Assembly: GCF_029931775.1 (NCBI RefSeq)
Contig: NC_079321.1
Location: 74,721,524-74,785,523 of the forward strand
DNA: 64,000 bases
Direction: 5' to 3'
Origin: Euleptes europaea
Lineage: Eukaryota; Chordata; Lepidosauria; Squamata; Sphaerodactylidae
Shown: positions 1-12,900 of the stretch, in pieces
Layout of the letters: the number at the start of each line of letters is the position of its first letter
How positions within the stretch are numbered: position 1 is the first letter of the stretch
Translations under genes and position numbers: made by a program
Notes under the pieces: generated by a model
What the model was told of the DNA's origin: nothing
What the model saw: the letters and a program-made list of their open reading frames with translations, nothing else
Database searches by the model: none

Positions 1-104
1 CGCAGGGAACCAGCAATCCAGTTCCAGTAGTTCAGGGGTGTCGAACTCATTTGTTACCAGGGTCACATAAATGTCACTTGGTCGGGCCGAGCCACGTGTA
101 CCTA

Positions 105-315
105 GGGTTCCCGGGTTCCTCTTAGCCACCGGCGGGAGGTTTTTGGGGTGGAGCCTGAGGAGGGCGGAGTTTGGGGAGGGGAGGGATTTCAATGCCGTAG
201 AGTTCAATTGCCAAAGCAGCCATTTTCTCCAGGTGAATGGATCTGTATGAGCTGGAGATCAGTTGTAATAGCAGGAGATCTCCAGCTACTACCTGGAAGT
301 TGGCAACCCTACGTG
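105..315 (+). mobile_element. Non-autonomous DNA transposon (reptile MITE, agggtt/aaccct ends)
   Basis: Ends read agggttcccgg and ggcaaccct, an imperfect terminal inverted repeat. The body (ggtggagcctgaggaggg, cattttctccaggtgaa, ggagatctccagctac) recurs at 7731-7946 and 17742-17890. It carries no ORF of its own. Confidence 0.65.
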
Positions 316-638
316 TACCATAAAATTTAATGCCAAGTACCAGAGATACAAACTTTATAGAAGACACAGGCAAAGCCAATTAATGATATTATTTGTTACT
401 TAAAATACAAACATGCTTAAAACGATAACACTCTTACAGTATTACAGTAGAGGCATTAGTATGCTGCAAGACTTGAGGCACAACCCTCATTCCAGGGATG
501 GAAGTGGCTCTTTTGGTTGATGGCAACTGTGAATGCAGCTCTCTGCGAGCCCCAGACAGAATACCACTGAACTAGATCCTTTGTGCTCTTTTAACTGAAC
601 CTCTTGGAGGGGAATGAGCATACTCAGATCTCATCAGG

Positions 639-981
639 TGTGAGCTCTAGTCCCATGATAATCCCATAAACAGACATCCACAGACAAGCAGTCCAAAGAG
701 AGTTGATTTATTGGAAAATCCACAGGTTAACAGAAGCTAAGAGTCGAATGGACACTAATGAAAACTACAAGCACAGTACAGGGCATATATGCAAGAGCAT
801 AGGGCAAATCGGGGTAGATCGGGATGCCATGGCAACCCCCCTCCCAGGAGCTGTCAGGGAGATAGGATTCTACCAGCGTTCCCACAGAGTTCAGTCTAAA
901 CACGTTGTTTGCCGGGCTAGAGCTGGCCTTGGCCGGCATCTGGAGAAACCACAACATTCCTTGCTCAGGCCATGCCTGACA
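639..981 (-). mobile_element. Solo LTR of an endogenous-retrovirus-like element (fossil)
   Basis: About 343 bp with TGTGAG...CTGACA ends and a near-match 5-bp target repeat on the two sides (tcagg/gcagg). On the minus strand an AATAAA precedes a short 3' segment, as in an LTR. No internal coding region is attached. Family unassigned; moderately old. Confidence 0.5.
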
Positions 982-1404
982 GCAGGCCATATTCTGAAGT
1001 GTTTTTGTTTTTAACTTACTAACACCACATTCAATGCAGAGTTACACTCTTCTGAGCTCATTAACTTCAGTAGACTTAGAACAGTGTAACTCTCCTTAGA
1101 ATTCCACTGTTAAGTAATATTGTGAGGCAGGTTATGAGAAGTGACCTTCCCCGGGTGAATCAGTGACTTTTCATGGGTGAGTAGAAATTTCAGCCCAGAT
1201 CTTCCTTGTCCTCCATTCTAATTGCTGGTATTTGTTTGTTTGTTTATTTATTACATTTTTACACCTCTGTTCTTCCAGCATACATAGTTCTCCCCTTCTT
1301 AATTTTTATCCTCTCAAGAACCCTTTGAGGTAAGGTAGGATGAAAGTGAAAATGATTGGCTCAAGGGCATCCAGTGCAATTTCTTGGCTATGTGGCTATT
1401 TATT

Positions 1405-1610
1405 TATTGTATTTTTATCCCTTTGTTTCCCTCAATAGTGTAGTCCTCCCTCCTTCATTTTATCCTCACAACAATCCTGTGAGGTAGGTTAAGCTGACAG
1501 ACAATGACAGGACAAGGTCACCCAGGGAGGCTCATTGCAGAGAGAACATTTGGTCCTGGATCTCCCCGTTTCTAGTCCAACACTTTTAAGCACTACACCG
1601 CACTGTCATT
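1405..1610 (-). mobile_element. tRNA-derived SINE, MIR-like/ACA-SINE2-like
   Basis: On the minus strand the head is the tRNA-like 'gtgtagtgcttaaaagtg' with the B-box region following, then 'ggtcacc...' and 'acctcacaggattgttgtgagg'. The same family occurs at 10265-10547 and 24830-25010 (plus), and 45160-45385 (minus). Confidence 0.6.
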
Positions 1611-2379
1611 TTGGAGGGGATGGCAGAGAAATTGGTTAATGGTCACTGAAGTGGGCGAACGGCTAGTTTCTGATTGGGATGCCAGAAAGGACCCAGTTGG
1701 AAAGGGTTTTAACCATGCTTCTTACCAGCAGTATAAGAGCAGAATACCTCTGTGCTGGGAACTTTAACTGAACCTCAGGGCTTTGACAGGAAAGGGGGGA
1801 GATGTTTTCCCTTAGTCTACCCTCTCATCTCAGTCTAGTTTGGGAAGAAAGCTTTGCTTCTATGTTCAAATGTGTATTTTTATTTAAGTAGCTGCTGCTG
1901 CTGAGCCAAGTTTGTTGCTCTTATTTGAAGCTCCTCCCTGGGAGTGCAGAACGGGAAGAAGTGGAGGTTAGAAGGAACCGCTTGGAGTTCTGTGGTGTGT
2001 GTGTGAACAAGCGAAGTTACCGTTACTGTTTTACTATGTGTGCGTGTCTTATATATGCTGCACACCAGTGGCCAGAGAGAGGGAAGAAGGGAGGAAAAGC
2101 CTGCATACACAGACTGCAGACCGCCTGGAGAATAATGCAGGAAAGGAAGTGAGCCAGCTCTCTTTCTGGCTGCTCCAGCTTCCCCCCCCCCTCTTTTGCG
2201 CACACGCATGCACCAACCAAGGGAAAAAGAGAGAAAGAAACAAGGAGGAGAAAAATCAGGATCTCATTACAAGAGCAACAGAGCGCTTTAGAGGACTGTC
2301 AGCATGGAAAACCAGAGGATTTTACACAGTTCCCTTTAAACCTGCACAGAGAGATTGGAAAAGCCCACCAGACTCTGGG

Positions 2380-3130
2380 TACACAACTATAAAATTGGAC
2401 AGAGTTGAAGCTGGAGACAGAAAAAGGGTGAGGGGGGGGGGCAGGTGGGAGCTGGAGAGAGTGGGGAAAGTGCCCGGATCTGGACTGCTATCCCCTAAAA
2501 ACCGCTCTGCCGTTCCTTTTCTTGATACTGGACGAAAGGGATGCCAAGGTGGGAGCCCTGCCTTCCTGCCAGGAGGCGTAGGGGAGGGGAGGTTGTCGTG
2601 TGCGTGGACTGAGTGACAGCAGGAACCCCGTCACAGCTCCTTGCTCCAGGGCTGAAGTGCAGCCAGGGCAGGGAGTTATGTGTGAAGGAGCAAAAGAGAT
2701 GGGTGCGGGGAGGGCCACTGCGTCTCCCGGAGCATGGGGAGCGGGAAGGGGACTTGACGAGGCACTGGCCCCAGCTGGATGAGACAGGACGCAGGGGGAC
2801 CCAGGAAGCAACCACCAGCTACGGAGGAAAGGTGTGGGGGGAGTGTGAAGGAGTTTCCATCTGCCTCACAAGGCCACTGCTATCCTCCTTCTGCTGCCGG
2901 CTCGGCTCCGCTGAAGAGAGTCGCCAGTGCTGCCTGTCCTGCTGCCTTTAAGCCTGCCATCCCACGAAGGAGCAAATGAAAAGGACGCCTTCGACTTCCT
3001 GGGCTTCTGTGTGCGCTGGCTCCTTCCCGCCTCATGCTGTCAGGGGCTCCATACGCCCAGAGGGAGGAACTCAGGCAGGGGGAAACCTTGGAGCCGCCAG
3101 CTGTGACTGACAGGACCCACTCTCTGCAGC
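2380..3130. other. GC-rich block inside NCOA7 intron, no gene recognised
   Basis: GC content is clearly above the surrounding intron and several open frames exist on both strands. None resembles a known protein, and frames on both strands stay open only because the region is GC-rich. It could be an alternative NCOA7 promoter or an old repeat. Confidence 0.35.
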
Positions 3131-3806
3131 CGCACACTAGATTATATTCAAATCTTGCTTGTGATAGAAATTACGTAGAAAGTGATGTAAAAGTTGTTAG
3201 CTTGTGCTGCATTCATAAACTTCTAAAGAATCCCAGGGTTCTGTGGAGCAGAGTTTGAAAAACACTGCTGTTTAGAATGAATTATGCTGATCATCATCCT
3301 GAATCCTGTTCACTCATCAGGGGAACACGTTTAATGTTTATTTATCATGCTCATTTTGTTGGGAGGACTAGTCCAGTGTGGTATTTTTTACAAATATGTG
3401 TGTTTTCTGAAATGAAGTCAGAAGAACCTCTCTCAAGTCTGATCCTGTGATAACTACTTGCATATGGATGAAAATGTGCACCCAGTTGCATGTTTTAAAA
3501 ACTCATTGATTTTTTAGTATACTGAAAATTCAGTCCATGAATCTAAGTGCCTCATTGCATTAGATGGTAGTTTATATACAGAGGTGGGAGTTGTTGCCCT
3601 TCCAGGAACAGTTTGCTCATCCACCTTTCTATGAAAAGGAAGTGGTCTACATTGACAGAATCCAGTCCCGGCTATCATTTGTGTGTATTTTTAATTGGTA
3701 CTTTAAGATCGCATTCTCTAAAGTGGTTATTTTCATAGTGGTTGATAGATTTTGATAACATGATATTTATGTTATAGCATATTTAATTTTGTGTCTTTTG
3801 GTATAG

Positions 3807-3920
3807 GTTCTGTATGTGCCATATATTGATCCTGTTTCCACTGCTGGAAAGCTGGCTTCTTCAAGTCCTGGTGCTCCTGTTTCACCCTCATCATCAGATG
3901 CAGAGTATGATAAACTTCTG
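3807..3920 (+). CDS. NCOA7: NCOA7 coding exon (end of LysM region)
   Basis: The acceptor follows a T-rich run ending gtatag; the donor is gtaagaac. It is in phase 0 at both ends and gives 38 residues, starting [11 protein letters not shown], which continues the LysM 'VPGQ-VL(F/Y)VP' motif of the family. It then runs through a Ser/Pro linker into [11 protein letters not shown]. It is the first NCOA7 exon visible here; I found no exon in 1-3806. Confidence 0.92.
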
Positions 3921-6900
3921 GTAAGAACTCTCATAGGCTTTATTTGTCCTTAGACATTGGTGAAGTAATTAATCATGTCAAACTATCTTTGACATTACAG
4001 TTTAATTTCCTCAAAACAATGGATGTTTACAATAGTTTACATGTTTATGGCTATTTCCTCTGCCGGCAGCTGTTGCCATGCATACAAAGCTGTTATCTGT
4101 AGTGGCTTGAGAAAACAGCTTGATCTACACAGAGAGCCCCTATAAACCTTCCCACCCCAAGAACCCTTTCTGGGCTAAGAGCTAAAGTATAAATCAATCA
4201 ATCAATAGGTCAAGATTTGAGTGCTGTGAAGTGAGAACCACTCACAACAGATTTAAGTTTAGTTCTGGATATCGATCACATGTAGGTCCTTTCAATGTCA
4301 TCTTTAGCAGCGAGGGGAGAGATTACAGAAACAGTCCTTTTGCATGTTGACGAGTAACATCAGAAGACCAAGATCACATGGGAAGAATTCACACTGTGGT
4401 TCCTTCCCACTCAAGCATTGTTCTAATTTCCAGGACTATCAGTGGTGTTCTGGAAAGGAGCTGCAGCAGAGACTTCTTTCCATGTCACTTTGATATTTTG
4501 ACCTTTTGTCAATTAGTGCGGCGAGTAGTCTTGTGACACCAGCTTTCATTATTCCAGATATAACGTTAAAAGGTAATGGAGGAGGGATTTCTGTAATTTT
4601 GTAAATTACAAATGTCTGCTGTTGTGGATACGCAAGTAGTTCAGGTCACATAGGTCTCTTCATCAGACAGAAAACAAGCTCTGTATAACGGGTATAATTT
4701 CTGCATAACTTCATATTTTTATATGAAAAGGATGTGAAATATAAATTCATATGAAATTTAAGAGCATTACGTTTATTCTTAAAGGATGCTGACTTGGCAA
4801 GAAAGGCTTGCAGACCGATCCAAAGAGTCCTGTCTTCCACATCTGAGGAGGATGAGCCAACTGTTGTCAAATTTTTAAAAATGAATTGTCGATATTTCAC
4901 AGATGGCAAGGTAGAGGGTTCTAATGGTTTCTTTTGCAGCAAGTTGCTTTCATATACTGGATTGTATTTTATATTATTTCATAGAAGCAGATTTTCCCCA
5001 CCTTCCCCTTCCCATAGCAGCCCTCTGTGATTTGCAAAAAGGTATTGTTGAGGACTCCACAGACAACAAAGCCACCCAGCACAGGGGATTGCAACATGGC
5101 CATTTGTCCCTCTTCTTACAGGTTAGCTTTTGCTGGCAGAGGAGTGGCTATTTGACCTTCCCCCCCCCCCCCCGCCGCCGCTCTTGCCAGGTATTTTTCA
5201 ATCCATGGGGAGGTTCTTTAACCCCAGCAGTGTCTGGGGTGGGTGGGTCACAGAGGGCTGCTGTGGATAAAGGAAGATGGTATCTAGAATCCCTAAATAG
5301 GGCAAATACAGAATTTGTATTGTTTAACAATATTACTATTAGATGTCGTGCCAAATTAAATGGATGGAGAATCTGAACGAGACTATAACGATCGATGAAT
5401 GGGAACAGTTATTTCGCAAAAATCTTAAATTTACGCTATGCCAAGGGATCCAGGAAAACTGGTTGAAAATGCTACATAGGTGGTACCTTACGCCAAGTGA
5501 TATTCAAAATATGAACAATTTGACATCTGGTCTATGTTGGAAATGTCGTAAAACTAGGGGCACTTTTTATCACTGCTGGTGGACATGCGACTTAGTTCAA
5601 AAATTTCGGAAGGAAATACATAAGAACTTAGAAGGCATTATTGGTCAAAGTATAACATATGACCCTAAATTATTTCTATTAAGTAAAACTCCGGATAATA
5701 TCGACAAAGACCAACAGAATATACTGAAATATTTAATCACAGAGGCAAAAGTAGTATTAGCATCTCTATGGAAAACAAACAGAATCCCTACCATAGAGAT
5801 CTGGATGGATAAATCCTATGAATATATAACAATGGCACAACTGACTGAAACTTTACAAATAAACAATCAAAAACAAAATAGAGACAAATGGACACCTTTC
5901 TATGATTACATTACAACTAAAAAATAACAATTAGACTCCAAGAATCACAGTAGATTCAAGGTGGAGCTTAAATCCACCCTGCTAGAAAAATAACTGTATT
6001 AATAAAAGATGTAAGGGGGTAGTACTAGGCGCTACACCGCTAAATATTATTTTAATAATTTATTGCTGGTTTTTTTCTCCCCATCTCTTTTTCCCTTCTG
6101 TATCCCTATTTATTGTTGAAAATTAATAAAAATATTTAATTAAAAAAACAATATTACTATTAGCAAACTCTTTAAAAGGGTTAGCAGATGTTTTAATAAA
6201 TTCAGTTTGCAGATTCAAAGGATTGTGATTTTTAGTTTAACCAAACTGACTTGCACTCTTTCCAGTTCAAGATACTCTAATAAAATAAGTTTCTCAATAA
6301 ATTGCATTAATAAAGAGCTTTCTTTTGCAAAACATTTATAAAACTGCTTCCTGACAGAAGGTAGGAAAATAAGGTTAAAAAAACCCATTGACAACCGTTC
6401 ACAGAGAGTAAATTAGTTTGAATCAGAATAGAAATTTACATTTTGACTCTTTCATTCAGGTAAGCACATATTATGATACACTAAGTCCAATGCTGCCCCA
6501 CATTATTTGTTGGGGTTTGTTAGTGCAGGACGACACCCTCTTTTTACAATCCCACTACACAGCAAAAACTGAGGGCTTACTGAATCCCCTGAAGAACTCC
6601 TTGAACTGTAGGTAGGCAGCGTTCGGCTTTGTGGTCACATATTGTGCCATCTTGCTTTAATTTAATAAGTGGTAATTATTTTAGCTGATGCTTTCCTTGT
6701 TAGACATTTAACATCTCAACTGATTTATGAATTCAGCCATTATAGCATTATAGTCTGTCCCAGGACTCGTGCAGACTTTATCTGAATCCGAAAACTAACC
6801 TTTCTAGATGGAATGTTTGTGAAAGGAACGTACAGACATACACTGCTTCGTGGATCGTTTTCCCAAATAGTTTCTATGTGTGCTTTTGATTGAAAATTGG

Positions 6901-9900
6901 AATTATTGCTAGTTCCAGTAGGTGTCATGAGATAAGCCAAAATGGTTTGTGTTGACTCAAAAATCTTAATATTGTAACTCTAGTTAATTAACAAGCAGGA
7001 GCTCTGTTTCATTGCCGTTGGGGATGAAATATAAACACCTGCATCTCTCTTTATAACTTTGGCCTTGTCTGTCAAAGATAAACTTGTTTTGACCACTCTG
7101 ATCATTATCTATGGTTGCTTGTAACAGAATATTGACCTGAGGGTCACTGCAGTGGAAAATAACTTAACTGCTGGGGGGGTGGGGAAGGGGAGTATAAAGA
7201 GTTTAGGGTAAAGTATTTAAGAACTGGGTAACAGACACAAGAGTGTTCTGTGAGCATATGATAATGCTCTGATGTGCTAAATGCTCATTTCTTTTTATTT
7301 CAAGGGCGTGGTTGGGGGGGTCATGTTAGTCACTCCAAACAACATCATGTTTGATCCTCACAAGTCGGACCCTCTGGTAATTGAGAATGGCTGCGAAGAG
7401 TATGGACTCCTTTGTCCAATGGAGGAGATTATTTCGATTGCTTTGTACAACGATATCTCACACATGAAGATTAAAGATGCTCTGCCATCGTAAGAAGTGT
7501 TCTTTATTGATCATGTTTGCATGTTAGCAGTGAGATGTGGAGGAAAAACAGTCAAAATAGGGGAAGGAGACTACAAACAGCAGGACAGCTAAGTAAAAAA
7601 GGAGATAAGTGTATTATCTTATCCAGGCCCTACTAATAAATTTATTTTGATTGGATATTAAAGCCTATATAAAGTGCAAGTCATGCCATATTAATATTCA
7701 TGGTTAGCAACACACTGATAAACTCGTTATTATGATTGCCAACTCCAGGTTGGGAAATACCTGGAGATTTTGGTGGTGGAGCCTGAAGAAGGTGGGAATT
7801 GAGTAGAGGAAGGGCCTCAGCAGGGTATAATACCATAGTCCACCTTCCAAAGAGGCCATTTTCTCCAGGTGAACTGATCTTTTTCACCCAGAGATCAATT
7901 GTAATCCCAGGAGATCTCCAGTCACCACTTGGAGGTTGGTAACCCTACTCGTTATATTTTTTAATTTTCTAATAAGGCAACTTGTGAGTATTTTATGAGG
8001 CTGCTGTTTTTAAAAATACCTCGTTGCATGAAAATGATGTTGTAAAAATTACTATTTGTGAACTTTATTGTCCCATAGACAGACACAAAAATTGGCCTAC
8101 ATCTTCAATTTGAAGTAAAAGGCAGAGAATTGATAAAAAGGAAAGCAAGACAACACTATGAAAGAAATTTTTAAAAAGTAGGGATGGGCACAGAATTTGG
8201 TTTTCACTGGGCTGGTGTCCGCACTGAATTTATTGTTTACAGGAAATGTTGATTAAAGGGATATGATTATAGATTTCAGTACTGTGTGCTGCGGATTATA
8301 TCAGTACAGTGAATTATACAGGGTAGTCTGTAGGAGAGCTGATATATGAAGAGCCCTGCTGTGCACTGGCAGATAGCTAGGCCTGATGTCCTTGGATTTT
8401 CTAAAGTCTTATGCTTCTGTGACAGTTAATTCCTTATTCTTCCTTTATTGAAACTGCTGATAAATGGATATGTGATCAATGATAAATTGCCATATTACAT
8501 GCAACACAACAAGAAAAATGTTTCATAATCCAGAACTGTGGTTTGCACTTTATAAATAGGGTTTCTCGTGTATGTACCTAATATTGGTTATATATGAGAA
8601 TTTTATAATGAAGCCTGTATACCTGAATGGATTGGTTCACTTCCTTTTGCCCATTAGTGTATCTAGGTTTTAATGGTTTTGGTTTCACAGCTCCTAAATA
8701 TGGGAGCCAGAAAACATTCCAGTTCAGTTTTCCATCTCAAGTTTTTTTGTAAGGTAAATTCAAAGTTAATATTTTGTCTGAAGTCTCTGAGAATTACAGA
8801 AACTCTCAGGCCTGCTAGCTTACACAGGTCTCCCAAGGGTAGTCTCGGGTTACATTCATATAATCAATTCCACCATTTATAAGAGCACAGAGAACTTAGA
8901 ATATTAGAACATTTTAATGCAAATCACAGGAGTTGTGGAAGCTCTATATTAATACAGAAAATCCCTGTGTCTTTGAAGTTCTTTCATCATTAATCTCTAA
9001 ACAAAAAGCAGGACTTCAGATGTGAATACTTTTTCATGTATTTGATGAATACAAGGTTGAGTGATATGTAGGGTTGTGCAAAAAACAATTCAGTAAATTT
9101 CGGGTTCAGGTTTATTGGGCCTGTTTTTTTGGGGGTAAACCCAGAATAAGCTGAATACCCATACTGGTAAATATGGGTATTCAGGTTGTTCTGGGTTTAC
9201 CAAAAAAATTCAGACCCATTAATAGTGTATGGGGATTTTTTTCAAAGTTCCTGTGAGGATATTTTTGGAGGTAGAGTCACCAAATTTGCAGCATGGCTGC
9301 AAAGGACTCTCCTTAAGTCGGTCACCGAGGTTTGGTGAACTTTGGGACAGGGGGTCCAATTTTATGGGCCAGCAAAGGGGATGCTCCCATCCTCCAAGTA
9401 TTTGTGAGCCGAGCTGTCCACCGGTTTTCAGGTTCAGAAGTTCAGCGTTGCCAAGGTCTGGCGGAAAGAGCCAATTGACAGGCTGGCACCTCAAAGTCTG
9501 AGGCTCCCTGCATATCTGGGATGCATAGCATGATGTCCATGCAAATTAGCTTCCAAACGGAGGGAAAAGGCTTCAATGCAAGAAAAATAAGGCACGGAAA
9601 ACATTCCTTTTGATGGCAAATGACATCCTGTGAACAGTCCTTTATTATAGTCATCAAAAATCTTATTTGAAGAGATGGTCACGGTGCAGGGAAACGAAGC
9701 CTCTCCTTGGGGTGACCTTCTTTTTGAAAGCAGGTTTTCATGGTGGGGAGGGTTGTGATATTGGAGCCAGCCAAAGTCTTGACCACAGGGGGCTTCTCTG
9801 AAGGAGATTGCTCACCCGCACGGGTGATGAAGTCTCCTTTGGAAGCCTGGTAATGTGAGCAGCTGTAGAAGCTGGTTCTTTTTAGTTGGAGGGTATTTTC

Positions 9901-12900
9901 CTCCAGTTGGGACTGGGTGAGCCCTGTCTTTTAAATAACCCTTATGCTTGATCCAGATTAACCCACTGAAAGTTGATGGTTGGTCATACCAAGTTGGCTC
10001 CGATTACATGAACCATACCTCAAAAGGCAGTTGGGGCCCTAACAACAACCAGTCAAAAGATAGAAAAATGGGAGAAAGCACAGAGCCATGCATCTGAGAA
10101 AAGATGAATAGCCGAACCCGTAAAAGCTGAGTAATTATTCGGCTTTTTCGTGAAGTGTCTATTCAGCTTGGGGCAGATTCCCAGGTTTTAGTATTCAGTC
10201 TACCCAAAACCCGAATATTGCCGAAATGGCTAATTTCGGATTTATTTTCAGTTTGGGTATATATACACAGCCGGTGTGGTATAGTGGTTAAGAGCAGCGG
10301 TTTGGAGTGGTGGACTCTGATCTGGAGAACTGGGTTTGATTCCCCACTCCATGACATGAGTGGTGGATGCTAATCTTGGAACTGGATGAAGCTAGCTGGG
10401 TGACCTTGGGCTAGTCATACACTCTCAGCCCCACCTACCTCACAGGGTGTCTGTTGTGTGGAGGGGAAGAGAAGGCAATTATAAGCTGCTTTGAGTCTCC
10501 CTTAACTGGTAGAGAAAGTCAGCATATAAAAACCAACTCTTCTTCTTCGTGATATGTGGTACAGCTTGCCACCCTTTTATTCATGATGATTGTTTTGGCA
10601 TGATTGAGATCATAAATCTCAGAGTTCCATAAATACATGCTTTCAGTTCAGAGAGGCCAAGTGTTAACACCCCCAACTATATTTGCATTCCAGAAGTCAT
10701 GATTTTCTAATCATTTTGAGCTGAATCATGGTTTGGAAAACTTGGATCTCTTAATTCTTATATATCTGTTTTTCCAAACTGAGGATTTGTATGCCATCAG
10801 TGGATTCAGATCCACCGCAAATAGGAAAATTGGACTGTTCTGTTGTACCCTTTGTAGCAGCGTAATACTCAGACTGTCTTTTCTTCCTGCACCCTTAAAA
10901 ATCCCTACAAAATACCCGTGTTTCAGTGCTGACGTTGGTTGTACCTCTCCTTCATCTTCATAACCATTTATTACAGTTATATTTTATTTTGTATGAAGCT
11001 GGTTTAACTTTATTATTTAAATATTGTTTTGGTGTATCTTATTTGAACTTTTTTTCCATCTTGTATTTTAGTTCTCATTTTGTGTTTTTTTCCCCCTCCT
11101 CTTTTTAACACTCCATATACATCCACCGTTTTTTGTGACAGCGACATACCAAAAGATCTTTGTCCTCTGTACAGGCCTGGTAAATGGGAAGATCTCTCCT
11201 CTGAGAAGGACATCAACCCTTTCAGCAAATTTAAATCCTTGAACAAGGAGAAGAGGCAACCAAAAGTAAACAACTTGGTCACCTTGAATTCTAAACTGAT
11301 AAAGTCTCCAGACAAGGAGAAACCTACAGATTTTGAACTTCTTAAACCTTTTGAAAAGTCTTCCTTGGTGTCACTAGACCCATCAAAGGACTCCATCATT
11401 GCTGATCCTTCAAAAGGGGTGCCTTTAGAGAAGTACACTAAACAATGTTCTGGACATAAGATTAATCTAGACATAGCCAAAGATAATTCCCTTTTGGAAG
11501 AAGATGGTTTTATTGAACTGGAAGAGACTTTATCTTGGACTGATGGCAGAGGAGACAGTAGAGATGTGGGACCAATAGAGGTTTCCACTGATGGTAAACT
11601 GACTGAGGAAATGCAGGTACGAGCAACAAATAAAGGCAGTTATGAGCAATCAGATTTAGATTTATCAGGGACAAAACATGAGGCTGTCCCTAAAGAGGCC
11701 ATTGATTTAGAGTTGTGTGAGAAGCTAGATATAGTGCCTGAAATAAACAAGGGCAGCAGTTCACCAACAAATAAGGTAGAAACAACTATGGATGCCAACC
11801 AGGAGTTGAATAAAGACAAGCTTATTGAATTTTACCTCAATAAAAATGAGTCACAACCTCCTGATGATTCATGTAATGCTAAAATCAAGGAAGAGATGAA
11901 TAATAAACAATTAGGCATAGACCTCACACTTAGTTCTTCTCATTCCCAAACCAATGAAGATTTTACAGGCAAAAGGGTAGGACCTGATTCATGTTCTGTT
12001 GAAAGAACAGAGCAATTGCCAGAAGTTAGCTCAGCAGTGCCTGAAAAAAAGGAGCATGAAGAATCGAGATCATCTTCATTGGCTTCTCATCTAGATGGAA
12101 AGTGTTGTCAAGAAATTGATCTGGATAATAAATCTGAAATCAGGCTGTGGCTGCTGCAGAGAATCCAAGTGCCGATTGAAGGTAGGCATCCTTTAAACTT
12201 GATGAGAAAAATAGCCATTGGTTTCTCAAAGAGCTGAACTTATCTTCCTTTTACTTTAACTTAATTTTAGCATAAATATTTTAATAGTATAATTCTCTAC
12301 TGCTCTCCCTACTTCTGGTGATCTGGTTTTTGAGAGTCTTGGATATTCCAGTATACATGTGATGTATACTGCCTGCAGGTAACTACATTCACTTCCCTAG
12401 CCATGTAAAAGAATACTGTGTTCCCAACTGAAGTGGGAAAGTCCTGTGGGTGCAAATATGTAGGAGAGAGAGAGAGAAAAAGGAACTCGGGGTAAATTTT
12501 GTACTTGTTCTAATGCTACATTTCCCCTTCATTGTTAGTATATTTGCATATACAGTGTGTATAGATCACAAGTGTTTGATTTAGTAAAAGGCAGCTGCTT
12601 ATAAATGTTTGGGGAACAGAACCTTGATCCACCTAACACACTTCTGTCTGTCCTGACTGGAATTATTGGTGCTTCTAGAGACAGAAACTAGTGTGCGGGT
12701 GGCTGGGTGTTTTCCATGACTTGAGTACAGTCGAAATGAAGAAATGTACCAGAAAAAATGGTATTCAGGTTGCAGGATTTTGAAACCCCACCCAAATAGT
12801 GAAGCTCTTTAGTAAAAACACCACACCTACTATATTAATGTAATTGATTCCCTAGGATGTATTGCCGAAGAAAACTGCAACAGAAATTTCAAAATCTGGA

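Larger units (their letters stand above)
1..3806. other. Intronic NCOA7 sequence upstream of the first visible exon
   Basis: No exon of NCOA7 or any other gene was recognised. It contains a MITE (about 105-315), a solo LTR (639-981), a tRNA SINE on the minus strand (about 1405-1610) and a GC-rich block at about 2380-3130. The rest is unremarkable AT-rich intron. Confidence 0.6.

Noticed and set aside
2488-2979. Overlapping frames in the GC-rich intron block
   Set aside because: Open on both strands, no homology recognised, no codon pattern better on one strand.
5343-5927. Host protein-coding gene of 194 codons
   Set aside because: It is the C-terminal end of L1 ORF2 inside target duplications.
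10265-10345. tRNA gene
   Set aside because: A- and B-box are present but no cloverleaf forms and the sequence continues into a SINE body.
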